A DNA stretch of 64,000 nucleotides, taken from Talinum fruticosum (taxonomy: Eukaryota > Streptophyta > Magnoliopsida > Caryophyllales > Talinaceae). Position 1 is the stretch's first letter. Each line of letters begins with the position of its first letter. Below, piece after piece: positions 33,166 through 43,575 of the stretch. Below the pieces are notes generated by a model. That model was given only the letters and a program-made list of their open reading frames with translations. It did not search any database and was not told the origin of the DNA. Location: positions 1,674,001 to 1,738,000 of the forward strand of contig JAITYX010000078.1 in NCBI GenBank assembly GCA_021018815.1, written 5' to 3'. The position numbers were made by a program, and so were the translations under genes.

Positions 33166-34207
33166 GATGTGCCAAAACGCAGGGCTACACCGATCCCGAA
33201 AACAAAGTGCGCCAAATGTAATTCGAGGGACTCGGAATGGGCTTAGAAATGACCAATGAAATAGTAAACAACGAGGATTAAGCTAATCACTCGTGAGGAG
33301 ATGATTAGCAAGGTAACCAGACAGCGATAGGACAATAACAAGATAAACTAGAACTATCCAAGGCTACGAGATATCACTACCATGGATAAAACTAGGGCAC
33401 TAATCACACTTAGTGATACGACTATCACCACACTAAGTATAATCGACTCTTCGAACACGGCCTAATTATGCCACTAATTAGACAAGCAAAAGAGAATTTT
33501 GGGGTTGAAAGGAGCACTTGCTCAACTTTACTTAGCATATAGCCAATATCAAAATCATCATCCTTTACAAAGAGAGAGCCCATGTATATTTATAGGCCTC
33601 TTAGGCTAGGGTACATCACTCTAATCTAAGGGTTATAAATCCCTTTTACATTCAATGGTTGTGATGTATTCGAGCAAAATAGAAGCATAAAAACAAGGAC
33701 AACGGGTAAATAATTGCAGCGAAAGGACGAGGCGAGAAAGGAGGGGGACCACGAGAATCGGTAGTACAAAGTAGTACGGTTACGAGTGCAGTGACAGACT
33801 ACGAGTCGTTGTCACAAAATTCTTTTGCTTTCGATCCTTAACTTTCCTTTTCTAGCTCTGCTGAAGATGCCTAGATGATGATCGGGTAGTCTAAGCTCGA
33901 GAGGACTCGAAAAAGATCATTTAACGTCCGAGCTCGAAGCGAGGACTCGAGAAAAGATCTCTTGGCTTATTTTTCCTCAGAATATTTCGACTTGTCGACT
34001 CCCTTACTCTGTCTTACTCCTGTCTCGAGGAGACAGACAAGTATTTACGAGTGTGGCCAAAACTCCCTTGATGCTGCGTTATCAACGAAGACCCAACAAT
34101 GGTTTACGAGGGTTCCGTATTGAAGTCGAAGGACTCGGAATTATCACTCGGTTACGGCTGGCTCTCGGTCTTAGTTGGAGTGCGGTTTTGTGGTGTCCAC
34201 CCCATCA
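33166..34207 (-). repeat. Element C, 3' LTR
   Basis: This is 1042 bp from gatgtgccaaaa to ccccatca. It is nearly identical by eye to 38658-39729 (differences are few and many fall at CAG-type sites). Minus-strand purine tract 'ccgggagga' follows at 34208-34216. Left flank 33161-33165 is 'cccac' and right flank of the element 39730-39734 is 'ccccc', a near-match 5-bp target duplication. Confidence 0.9.
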
Positions 34208-34239
34208 TCCTCCCGGCTTGAAAAGAATTTGCCCTCAAA

Positions 34240-37200
34240 TTCTCGAGTGAATTATCTTCCAATTAAGGAGATAAATCGGCAACATTGAAAGTAGGCTGAG
34301 ACATTGTATTCTCAGGGTAAATTCACCTTGTAAGCATTGTCATTGATTCTCTCAAGTACTTCGAATGGTCCATCCGCCCTTGGCATCAACTTAGACTTGC
34401 GCTTGGAAGGAAAACGCTCCTTCCTTAGGTGGATCCAAACGAGATCTCTGGTTGAAAAACCACCCTACTGCGGTTTTTGTTAGCGCTAGCCTTGTAACTC
34501 AGATTAGCTTGCTCGATTCGCTCGACTTTCGCATGCAAGTCCTGAAGGCGGCGGCTCTTTTCACGACGTCGGTATGAGGCTTTCCATCAAAAGCTCTTGG
34601 GGTCGGATCGGTAGGTGACGAGAGGTTCCACGCCATAAACAATCTTAAAGGGCGAAACATTGGTAGTCTTGTTTGGCGTGTGATTGTAAGCAAACTCGGC
34701 ATGTGGAAGAAGTTGATCCCACATCTTTATATTCGATTTGATTAGCGTTACGAGCAGGACTTCCAAAGTTACGTTTTGTAACCTCGATCGACAATCTGTT
34801 TGAGGATGGCAAGTGGTGCTATACTTCAACTTCGTTCCCAATTTCTTCCAAAGGGTAACCCGAAATGACTCGAAACTTCGCATCTCTATCCGAGACCATT
34901 GTCCTTGGGATCCCATGCGGCTACGAAGTATAGGTCGGCAACCGAGTGTAGCATCATTGGTTTTGTTGCAAGCAATGAAGTGAGCCATCTTAGAAAATCG
35001 ATCAACAACAACCGAGAATAGAATCTTTCCCTTTACGAGTCCTTGGTAGACCCGGAACGACGTCTAGACTTACATCCACCCGAGGCTGAGTTGGAGCCGG
35101 TAATGGAGTGTAAAGTCCTTGAGGCGAGGAATGGCTCTTGGCATATTGGCATACCACACATCGCTGATGATGTCTTGAACATCTTTGTCCATGCTTGGCC
35201 AGAAATAATGCTCCTTGAGCATCCGAGTTGTCTTTTTCTCTCAGAAATGGCCAGCAAGTCCTCCGGAATGGACTTCCCTTATAATCAACTCTCTTGTGCC
35301 ACGGCTAGGCACACACAATCTGATACCCTTGAATAGGTACCCTCCTTGTATTTGGAACTCACCCTTGGACCGAGTTTGGCATTCTTGGTAGAGGGTTGCA
35401 AAATCTTTGTCATCCGCATATAGGCTCTTCAAATGTTCAAACCAGAAGACACAAGTTTCTAAGCTGAAACAATAGCGAGATATCTTACGGACGAGCATCG
35501 GCGCCCTTGTTAAGTCTGTCCCGATTTGTGTTTGATTGAAAAATGAAAGGTACGAAGGTACTCGACCCATTTCGCATGTCCGGGTTCAACTTGTGTTGGC
35601 CACTGAATGTACTTGAGGGCTTCATGATGCGAGTGCGAGAATGAATTCTTGGGCCACCAAGTAATGATTCCAATACTCTAATGACCGGTTTATGGCATAG
35701 AATTCCTTGTCATAGGTTGAGTATCTTCGCTTGGTATCACCTGACTTCTCACTAAAATAAGCGATGGGACGACCCTCTTGAGTGAGAATCCCACCAATAC
35801 CTACACCGGAGGCATCACACTCAACTTCGAAAATCTTCTCAAAGCGGCGGGGCTAGGACGGGAGTGCAGGTCGGTTTAGCCTTGATAGCTTCAAAGATTT
35901 CGAGCACGAGGTGTCCAAACAAAAGAAGCTGTTTACGAGCACCTCGGTCATAGGGGCGATGATAGTGCTTGAAGTCTTTGATGAACCTCCTATAGAAAGA
36001 TGCAAGTCTATGAAAGCTCAGAACATCGTGTATGCTTTTGGGAGTAGGCCGAGACAGGATAGCCTCAATTTTGCTTTCATCTACCTTTACTCCCTCGGCG
36101 GAAACAACATAACCCGAAATGCGATTTACGAGTGAAGAATGAACACTTCTTCAAATTTCCGTACGGTTTCTCTCTCTCTAGCGGTTGAACAATGCATGCA
36201 GAGGTGGTCGAGAATGTTCCCTCTCATTCGATCAGTAGATCGGAATGTCATCAAAATAGACCACTACGAACTTCCCAGATGAAGGGTGCGAAAATCGATT
36301 CATGAGTTGCATGAATGTGCTTGGAGCATTGAGTCGGGCCAAAAGGCATAACAAGCCACTCATATAAACCTCCCTTGGTCTTAAAAGCGAGTTTTCCATT
36401 CATCTCCTTCTCGATTCCGATTTGATAATATCCACTTACGAGGTCAATCTTAGAGAAGACCTTAGAACCATGTAGTTCATCCAACATATCTTCAAGTCGT
36501 GGTATAGGATGCCTATACTTGATAGTGATCTTGTTAATGGCACGACTATCTATACACATCCTCATAGAACCATCCTTTTTGGGTACCGACAAGGCCGGTA
36601 CAGCACAAGGACTCTTACTCACTCTCACCGAGGCCTTTAGACACCAACTCCTCAACTTGCCTCTGCACTTCGAGGTATCTTTAGGGTTCATTACGTAGGC
36701 TGGTTTGTTTAGCAATATCGATCCTGGGATAAGGTCAATGTGGTGTTGGATATCTCTTTTGGGGGGTAGGCGAGAGATATCTCCTCGGGAAAAATATGGA
36801 TGTCTTGAGTAATAAGTGTCTTGGCTAATGGGTGTACGAGTTACGAGGACTCGGAATTGTCGGGACTCGAATTGTCCTTACTCAAAAGAATCAACTCTCT
36901 CGTGGAGTGCGAGTCCATGATGCATGGACTCCAAATAGGCTTCCCCAGGGTCGAAGTAACTCGGGTGGGTTGGGTGTTTGAGGGGCTTGGCTTTAGGCAA
37001 TTGTGAAGGGTCGAGTGGGGCTAACGTTATTTTCTTGCCATTACGGGTGAGGGTGTATGTGTTTCGAACCCATCATGCATAACTCTACGATCAAATAACC
37101 AAGGTCTACCCAATAGTAAATGACATGCATCCATAGGTATAACATGACACCATATATCATCAACATAAGACTTCCCAATCTTGAAAGATATTAGGCAACG

Positions 37201-37420
37201 AGAATTAACTACGAGGCCCTTACCTTGACTCGGCCATTGTATGTTGTAGGGGTGAGGGTGCAGCTCGGTTGTATGCTGAAGCTTCTCTACCATGTTCACG
37301 AAGCAACGTTGGTGCGGCTCCCTCCATCAATAATGATCGAACAAACTTTCCCTTTGATGGTTCCCCTCGTGTGGAATATATTCTCCCTCCGAGCCTCGCT
37401 TGGATCCTTATATCCATTCA
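34240..37420 (-). pseudogene. Element C pol (protease, RT, RNase H, integrase)
   Basis: It has the same order as element B. Protease/linker is at 37300-37027 (CHVIPMDACHLLLGRPWLFD). RT is at 36715-36240 and open for 154 codons ([45 protein letters not shown]) with YFDD encoded at 36247-36258. RNase H is at 35870-35490, integrase at 35340-34500 (MAHFIACNKTNDATL, EFAYNHTPNKTTNVSPFKIV), and the C-terminal domain runs to 34240. The catalytic YFDD that is lost in element B is kept here. Frameshifts remain frequent although the two LTRs are very similar, which is unexpected for a recent insertion. Confidence 0.87.
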
Positions 37421-37559
37421 AGGCTCTCACGATCACAAGTAGTTATCCTTCATTAGCCTCTTCAACAATCTCTTCTATGCCCTCGGCAAGGCATACCTCT
37501 CCTTCGGCTCATACTCATCCCGTATGGGTTCATCGGACTCGGTAATAGTGATAACCCTT

Positions 37560-38550
37560 CGATTTGGGCACTCGAAGCAAAGTGTCCAAATCCACGACAC
37601 TTAAAACACTTGCGGCTCACGGCCTCTGAGTGCGAGTTTGAATAATAGGGTGTTTAGACTCGGAGCGAGTTTTGGGGCGGCGAGACTTAGGGTCGAAACA
37701 GAGGTTTAGAATAACCCTTGCCAAGCCGAGTTGGTTTTGGTGGTTGAGTCTTAGAGACTTCTTTCTGAAGGTTCGGACCTTCTTTCTTTGCTCCACCTTA
37801 TGTGCCGGAAGACACACCTCATCAAAGGTTGAGTGCTGGCTGTAACTTCAACAACATTAGCATACCTCGGGTCAAGTCCTCCAAGATACGACTATTGTTT
37901 GATCCATCGACTCCTCAAGATCGCATTTAATCATTAGCCTTTCGAACTCTCGGGTATACTCCTCTACACTCATCGAGACCTTGTTGTAGGTTGTGCAACT
38001 TAGAATAAGCTGTCCTGGATGTATGTTGGGGGTAGGAGCCAGGGTTTCGATTTGGACCTCATTTTCTCCCAACTTCGATCTTAGGTTTCCTTTGAACAGA
38101 CACGCTTCTTTTCAGATTTGCCCACCGGGTTGAGGCAAACCCTCCGAGCTTGATAGCAACAAGCTTTACCTTCTTTTCATCTTTCACCTCTTTGTAGTCA
38201 AAGATTCTTTCAGTTGTTTGCAACCATTCCGAAGCTCGTGCAGGTTAAGGCGACCTTCAAACTACGGGATCTCAACTTTGAAGTACGAGTTGGGTCGGGG
38301 TGATTTATCCCTTCTCCCTCTTCTTTGCTCACGTTCACTTGGAAGAAGCAAAGGGGTTGCCCTCCCCATCTTCATCCCAGTGTGAGTGGGTATGTGGTGG
38401 TGAGCTGGGTGGTGACTCTTCTAACTCATGCCTCTTCTTCTTCATCATATCTCCAAGTTGCTTTTTCAAATATATATTACAGGCACGCATCTCATCATAG
38501 TTGTTCATGAGCATTTCAAAACGTTCCTCCGATGTCATGCTTCCACTCAT
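37560..38550 (-). pseudogene. Element C gag
   Basis: The ATG at 38550 opens MSGSMTSEERFEMLMNNYDE, then KKQLGDMMKKKRHELEESPP. The Retrotrans_gag-type region lies near 38072-37880 (VSMSVEEYTREFERLMIKCD). A CCHC knuckle (C-FK-C-RGFG-H) lies near 37570-37615. It is closely similar to the gag of element B; the frame is broken near 38330, 38070 and 37870. Confidence 0.82.
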
Positions 38551-38642
38551 TACGGTTTATGGGTTCTTTGTGGACTGATGTGTTTGGGGCTAAATGGGTT
38601 GTGTTTGGGGTTAAGGAAGCTCGGTCTAGGAAAGGCTCCAAA

Positions 38643-38652
38643 GCTCGATACC
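38643..38652 (-). promoter_or_regulatory. Degenerate primer-binding site, element C
   Basis: gctcgatacc lies six bases from the 5' LTR. The initiator-Met-tRNA form would read GCTCTGATACC on this strand, so one T is missing from the CTG. The identical loss is seen in element B. Confidence 0.65.
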
Positions 38653-38657
38653 AAAGC

Positions 38658-39729
38658 GATGTGCCAAAACGTAGGGCTACACCGATCCCGAAAACAAAGT
38701 GCGCCAAATGTAATTCAGAGGGACTCGAGAATGGGCTTAGAAATGACCAATGAAATAGTAAACAACGAGGATTAAACTAATCACTCGTGAGGAGATGATT
38801 AGCAAGGTAACCAGCAGCGATAGGACAATAACAAGATAAACTAGAACTATCCAAGGATACGAGATATCACTACCAAGGATAAAACTAGGGCACTAATCAC
38901 ACTTAGTGATACGACTATCACCACACTAAGTATAATCGGACTCTTCGAACACGGCCTAATTATGCCACTAATTAGACAAGCAAAAAGAATTTTGGGGTTG
39001 AAAAGAGCCTTTGCTCAACTTTACTTAGCATATAGCCAATATCAAAATCATCATCCTTTACAAGAGAGAGCCCATGTATATTTATAGGCCTCTTAGCTAG
39101 GGTACATCACTCTAATCTAAGGGTTATAAATCCCTTTTACATTCAATGGTTGTGATGTATTCAGCAAAATAGAAGGATAAAAACAAGGACAATAGGTAAA
39201 TAATTGCGAGCAAGGACAGAAAGGAGGGGGACCACGAGAATCGGTAGTACAGTAGTACGGTTCGAGTGCAGTGACGGCTACGGTCGTTGTCACAAAATTC
39301 TTTTGCTTTCGATCCTTAACTTTCCTTTTCTATCTCTGCTGAAGATGCCTAGATGATGATCAAGTAGTCTAAGCTCGAGGCGAGGACTCGAAAAAGATCA
39401 TTTAACGTCCGAGCTTAGAAGGCGAGGACTCGAAAAAGATCATTTAACGTCCGAGCTCGAAGCGAGGACTCGAGAAAAGATCTCTTGGCTTATTTTTCCT
39501 CAGAATATTTCGACTTGTCGACTCCCTTACTCTGTCTTACTCTCGTCCGAGGAGACAGACAAGTATTTACGAGTGTGGCCAAAACTCCCTTGATGCCTCC
39601 ATTATCAACGAAGACCCAGCAATGGTTTCGAGGGTTCCATAATGAAGTCGGAGGACTCGGAATTATCACTCGGTTCTGGCTGGCTCTCGGTCTTAGTTGG
39701 AGTCCGGTTTTGTGGTTTCCACCCCATCA
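38658..39729 (-). repeat. Element C, 5' LTR
   Basis: This is 1072 bp from gatgtgccaaaa to ccccatca and is paired with 33166-34207. It carries an extra tandem copy of an approximately 50-60-bp unit near 39370-39470 ('gaggactcgaaaaagatcat' twice), present once in the left LTR near 33900. This accounts for most of the length difference. Confidence 0.9.
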
Positions 39730-39981
39730 CCCCCGACTCCCTCAAGTGATGTTGATGACCTCTATATGATACAAGGAATCCCTCATAATTAGGATATCCA
39801 ACATCTACCAAATAATATGTACCTAACATGTCACATAATAAAGTTTCTTGTTATTGACGAGGATATTATAATTCTAAATCATTATGCGTCTTATAATTAT
39901 TACCTTGGGAAACCTTTAAACCATTAGGCTTAGATGCATCTCAAAGGACACGACAATCATGTGCATATCCTTCTCACATAG
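39730..39981 (-). pseudogene. PIF/Harbinger transposase, middle part
   Basis: The minus-strand translation reads GYAHDCRVL, then SKPNGLKVSQGNNY, and later TYYLVDVGYPNYEGFLVSYR, then GHQHHLRE. The family pattern is 'WEGSAHDSRVL ... YYLVDAGYPN--GFLAPYRG--YHL', which includes the second catalytic Asp region. It is bounded by element C on one side and by the AAAAGCGC element on the other. The Trp before EG is a stop. Confidence 0.8.
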
Positions 39982-41097
39982 TTTAAAAAAGCGCAACGGG
40001 CGTGCTTAGGCTTAAAAAGCCATTGTGCCACTGCTGTCCCTCAAAAAGCCCAAAGAAGCGTGCGCTTTTGGGCTTTTGTTGGGCGGTGCGGCTTTCTGGC
40101 GGCGCAGGAGTTACCGTCCGTTTGTTTAAAAAAGGGCTTATACTTACCTTGAGACCGGACACCATCGTGCCAAGTGAACCACGCAGAAACCTACCTTCAT
40201 GTGAGAAACCTTCCTTCCTCCTTAATCCTCCTCCTCGGCTCCATCTGGCAACTCCCTTGCATGTTCCGGTGCCTCCCTTGGTGTTTTTTAGCGCTGATCT
40301 GGTTGCTGACTCCTAGGTAGTCTCCTCCTTTCTTCTTCTTCCTTTTTCCTCTTCCTTCTTCTTTTTTTCTCTTCCTTCTTTTCCTTTTTCCTCCTTTCTT
40401 CTTACGTTTCCGTTTTCCTCTTCCTTCTCCTTTCTTCTTCCTTCTTCGACCTGATTTGGGGCTCCTCTTTTTCTTCCTTCCTTCTTCTTCTTCTTCTTCT
40501 CCTTCTCAGTGTTATGTGTCGGCGTGGTGGTGTTAGACTCATCTCTTCTCCCCTTTTTTTGTCTCTGTTTTTTTTTTTTTGTCTCGGTCGAGTCAATCAA
40601 GATAATATAAAATTAAATTTATTTTAATTATTTTTATTGTGATAATTGCGAGTGAATTGTGTTGATTATTGTGATTTGAGTGGAGGATCAACCCGTTACG
40701 GGTTCGGGTTCAATCTCCTTCTCTAGACTTTAGACCACTGGAAGAAAGTATGGCACACAAGATGAGAGCAATAAAAAATAGTTTCTTTTGAAATTTTTGT
40801 GAAGTTAACACCATGGGGGCGAGTGTTTTGAGATATTTGAATGTTAGGTTCTGGTTCTTAAGACTATATGCGGTGATTTTAGTAGTTAAAATGTTGTCTA
40901 AACACTTTCTTGATGTGACATTTATTTCTCAAAAATTATGCGTTGAGAATGAATTTCAAGCATTTTTATGTAAAAAGTGCGCCTCACTCCCAAAAGCCCA
41001 CTCCTTCGCCTCGCTCCCGAAAGCCCACTCCTTCGCCTCGAAGCTTGCCCTTAGCTCCAAGACCCTCTGCGCTTTTTGCGCCTTGCGCTTTTTAATC
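39982..41097. mobile_element. 1.1-kb non-autonomous insertion with AAAAGCGCAA ends
   Basis: The left end 'aaaaaagcgcaa' and right end 'ttgcgcttttt' are inverted. Further GCGC-rich words (gcgtgcgcttttgggctttt; ctctgcgctttttgcgcctt) lie near both ends. It splits the Harbinger transposase between LGACTS and the EGYAHD block. The interior is not recognisable coding sequence. It contains a pyrimidine-rich tract of about 130 bases from 40318 and a second one from 40460. No target duplication is evident. Confidence 0.6.
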
Positions 41098-41100
41098 TAA

Positions 41101-41580
41101 GCTCGTGCATGCACCTAACACATTCATAGCAAGGGTACCATTCCTAATCGGGTACCTTGGTCGATCTTCAACCGGGACATGGACACTAATGTATGTACCA
41201 TCTAAGGGGCCTATGCAATTCTCCAATTAGGTGTGCATGCACCTAGCAATTTCATATCAAGGGTGCCGTTCCTAGTCCGGTAACTTGGTCTATCTTCAAC
41301 ATGTACATGGATATTAATGTATGTACCATCTAAGGGGTCCATGCAATTCTACAAAACAACATGTGCATGGACATTAATGTGTGTACCATCTAAGGGGTCT
41401 ATGCAATTCTACAAAACAACATAGAATGGTGATTTTTAGACACATAAGTTGTAAGTAATGTTGTTAGGAATGAAGCGTGAAAGTTGCATCACCTGAAAAC
41501 ATTTCCATCTACTATCTTAAGAATATTATGTGTTGCATCACCTTAAAACATTTCCATCTATTATCTTAAGAGTCTTCTGG
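41101..41580 (-). repeat. Tandem copies of the DDE catalytic segment
   Basis: The codons for PLDGT occur three times: 'gtatgtaccatctaa' at 41191 and near 41319, and 'gtgtgtaccatctaa' near 41379 (offsets 128 and 60). The first two units also share 'gtgcatgcaccta' and 'ttggtc-atcttcaac'. A separate 49-bp duplication repeats 'gttgcatcacct' at 41483 and 41532, covering the DNRWK codons. Both lie inside the transposase gene. Confidence 0.75.
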
Positions 41581-42081
41581 TATGGGCGTAGGCTTTTTGA
41601 GCAAGTGTATGTGTTGCTTCAAAACACCAGTAAGACATTGATGGAAGTTTCTGCTCACACTTTTTCCACTTCGATAAAAATGATTTCCTATTGTCCTATT
41701 TTTGAACTTATGAGCCATTGTGTACAAAAACATGGGAACAATATCTTCCAAGGACATATATCTAATACTAGTTAAACCCCCGATACCCCATAACCTTTTC
41801 ATAGAACATGTTAAATGTATGCCTATATCTATGAAGCTTGCTTTAAAAGCAACGCCATTATTTCTTATTAGATTATTCAAATTATCTAATCTACGACATT
41901 TCTTTTCCCTATAGGGCAATGTCAATGTGTTTGACTCGGGAATAAGAATACTCATCATCAACCACTGAAACTTGTCAAAGTTACTGCATTTATAATGACC
42001 ACTACTGTGACGAATAATTGCAATGGCACTTGTCTTCTTCTTCGTCACTAGCAATAATTCATGAGCTAGAGATGGAGCCAT
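41101..42081 (-). pseudogene. PIF/Harbinger transposase, N-terminal part
   Basis: The ATG at 42081 is open for 171 codons. It ends with WGIGGLTSIRYMSLEDIVPM, then FLYTMAHKFKNRTIGNHFYR, then SGKSVSRNFHQ and LLKKPTPIPEDS. This is the conserved N-terminal region of plant DDE_Tnp_4 transposases. Downstream, DNRWKCFK (41560) and NC-PLDGTYI with the first catalytic Asp follow, but that segment is multiplied (separate entry). The last recognisable residues before the insertion are LGACT. It is dead: stops, repeats and two insertions. Confidence 0.85.
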
Positions 42082-42640
42082 ATTCTGTCATGTTGCTAAT
42101 TAACCAAATTGATAATAATACTACATACAAAAACACTAGCATATAGAAAGTGAACATATTTGTCCAAGCAATAAACCAAACCTAGATAATGAACATATCC
42201 AAGCAAACCCATCACTTCCCACCCCAACTCGAATTCTCATTGTAAATCATAAACATATTATATAAAAAAATGAAGTCCAAGAATAGTATATAATTCCAAC
42301 ATATCAGATCCGGAGGGAGAAAACACGAAACAAAAGGATATCAAAATAGAGAGAGGCATAGATCATAAACAATTTGCAAAAGAAGTTCATCCACCAAAAA
42401 ACGAAAAGGAGTACATCTGCCAAAGAACCAAAATTCGGCAAAGCTAGATATGAAGGAAAAAAAGAGAGAATCAAGCGAGAAAAAAAGAGCATAACCGTGA
42501 GAAGATAACATAAATATGAAAATCAAGTCCCTAAAAAAGAAAGAAATTTCAGGGCAAAGAAGACCACAACGAAAACAGAATGACAGTCAAAGAATCGCCT
42601 CACCTCAAGCGCTGCCGGTGAGCAACCAAGGTTCCTTCAG
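42082..42640. other. Unassigned, upstream of the Harbinger transposase
   Basis: This is A-rich DNA with no ORF I can name. By position it should hold the promoter side and right terminus of the Harbinger element, but I could not find a CCAAACAGGCC-type end followed by TAA. Confidence 0.35.
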
Positions 42641-43575
42641 GTATAAGTTATGTTAAAAGGATAAGTTATGATCAGAGACTCGGGGATGGTGGCTTGACTC
42701 CCACCTAATGTCTCTATCCCAACATAGTATGATGTGTGTCCTGATAGGTGTATGTTGCCGCTTGAACTTGGCCAACTTGGGATGGCAGGAAGGAACAAAG
42801 TACCTCTAAGTGTCTACCTTCCCACATTGTATGTTATGAAATACATATGATATGTTATGTTTATGTTTTTCAAGGTTTGTTACACATGTGATAAGTTATG
42901 GTATGAAATGACGAGTATATGGTGTGTATGCTAATTTATGACAAGTAGGTGATAAACTTGGCAGGTTACGCGTCCTCTATGTTCCACATCATAAATGCAT
43001 TGTGTGTAGAGTGTGAGTGTGAGTAATGATAAGTAACGATACTTGAATATGTTTGACAAAATAAGGAGTTACATGACTTTAACTTGAAAGTTTGTGTTTG
43101 AGCAAGCAGCGTCTTAAGAATGGGTATGTTTTGATATAAATGCAAATATGATCTAAGTCACTTAGCTAAGGGAAATTTGTTAGGTTATATGATGTATTTA
43201 GAGCATGCATTGATGATGTGCATGAAATTATGCAAGTGGGTCAATGTATCCGGCTAATGTGCAAAATGTAATGAAGGGGTGATTTGGGATTATTCACTTG
43301 GCCAGGGGAGCTCATTATCCCTCCACATTTTGAGGTTTCCAAGTATTAGACAAGCCACAAAGGATACTAGAGTTGAGAGGCTAGGAGCTTGTCAAGTTTA
43401 AAAATTAGCCATGTTCATGTATATGTTGTGTTTTTTCGATGTAATCTGTAATGTTGTACGCTTATATGAATCATACGAAACCCAAAATCATATGATTTTG
43501 AGGCCGGGTGGGCCCAAACACTTCATTTATTCTAGTATGTCTTTGGCGTGTGGCTGTTGAGTTGAGTTGGTTGTT
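42641..43575. repeat. LTR-like repeat, left part
   Basis: This is non-coding repeat-like DNA (gactcggggatggtggc; ggccgggtgggccc) that continues beyond the LINE at 45403. Its far end reads 'gggccgaggtgttaca' (45554-45569), the GGTGTTACA end typical of several plant gypsy LTRs. The left boundary is not certain and no partner LTR is in the window. Confidence 0.45.

Noticed and set aside
33166..39729. Element C as an active retrotransposon
   Set aside because: LTRs are very similar and YFDD is intact, but gag and pol are broken at many places as read. Whether these breaks are real is uncertain given the CAG/CTG pattern, so activity cannot be claimed.
40313..40600. Lys/Glu-rich minus-strand ORFs
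   Set aside because: Direct translation of the antisense of a pyrimidine tract.
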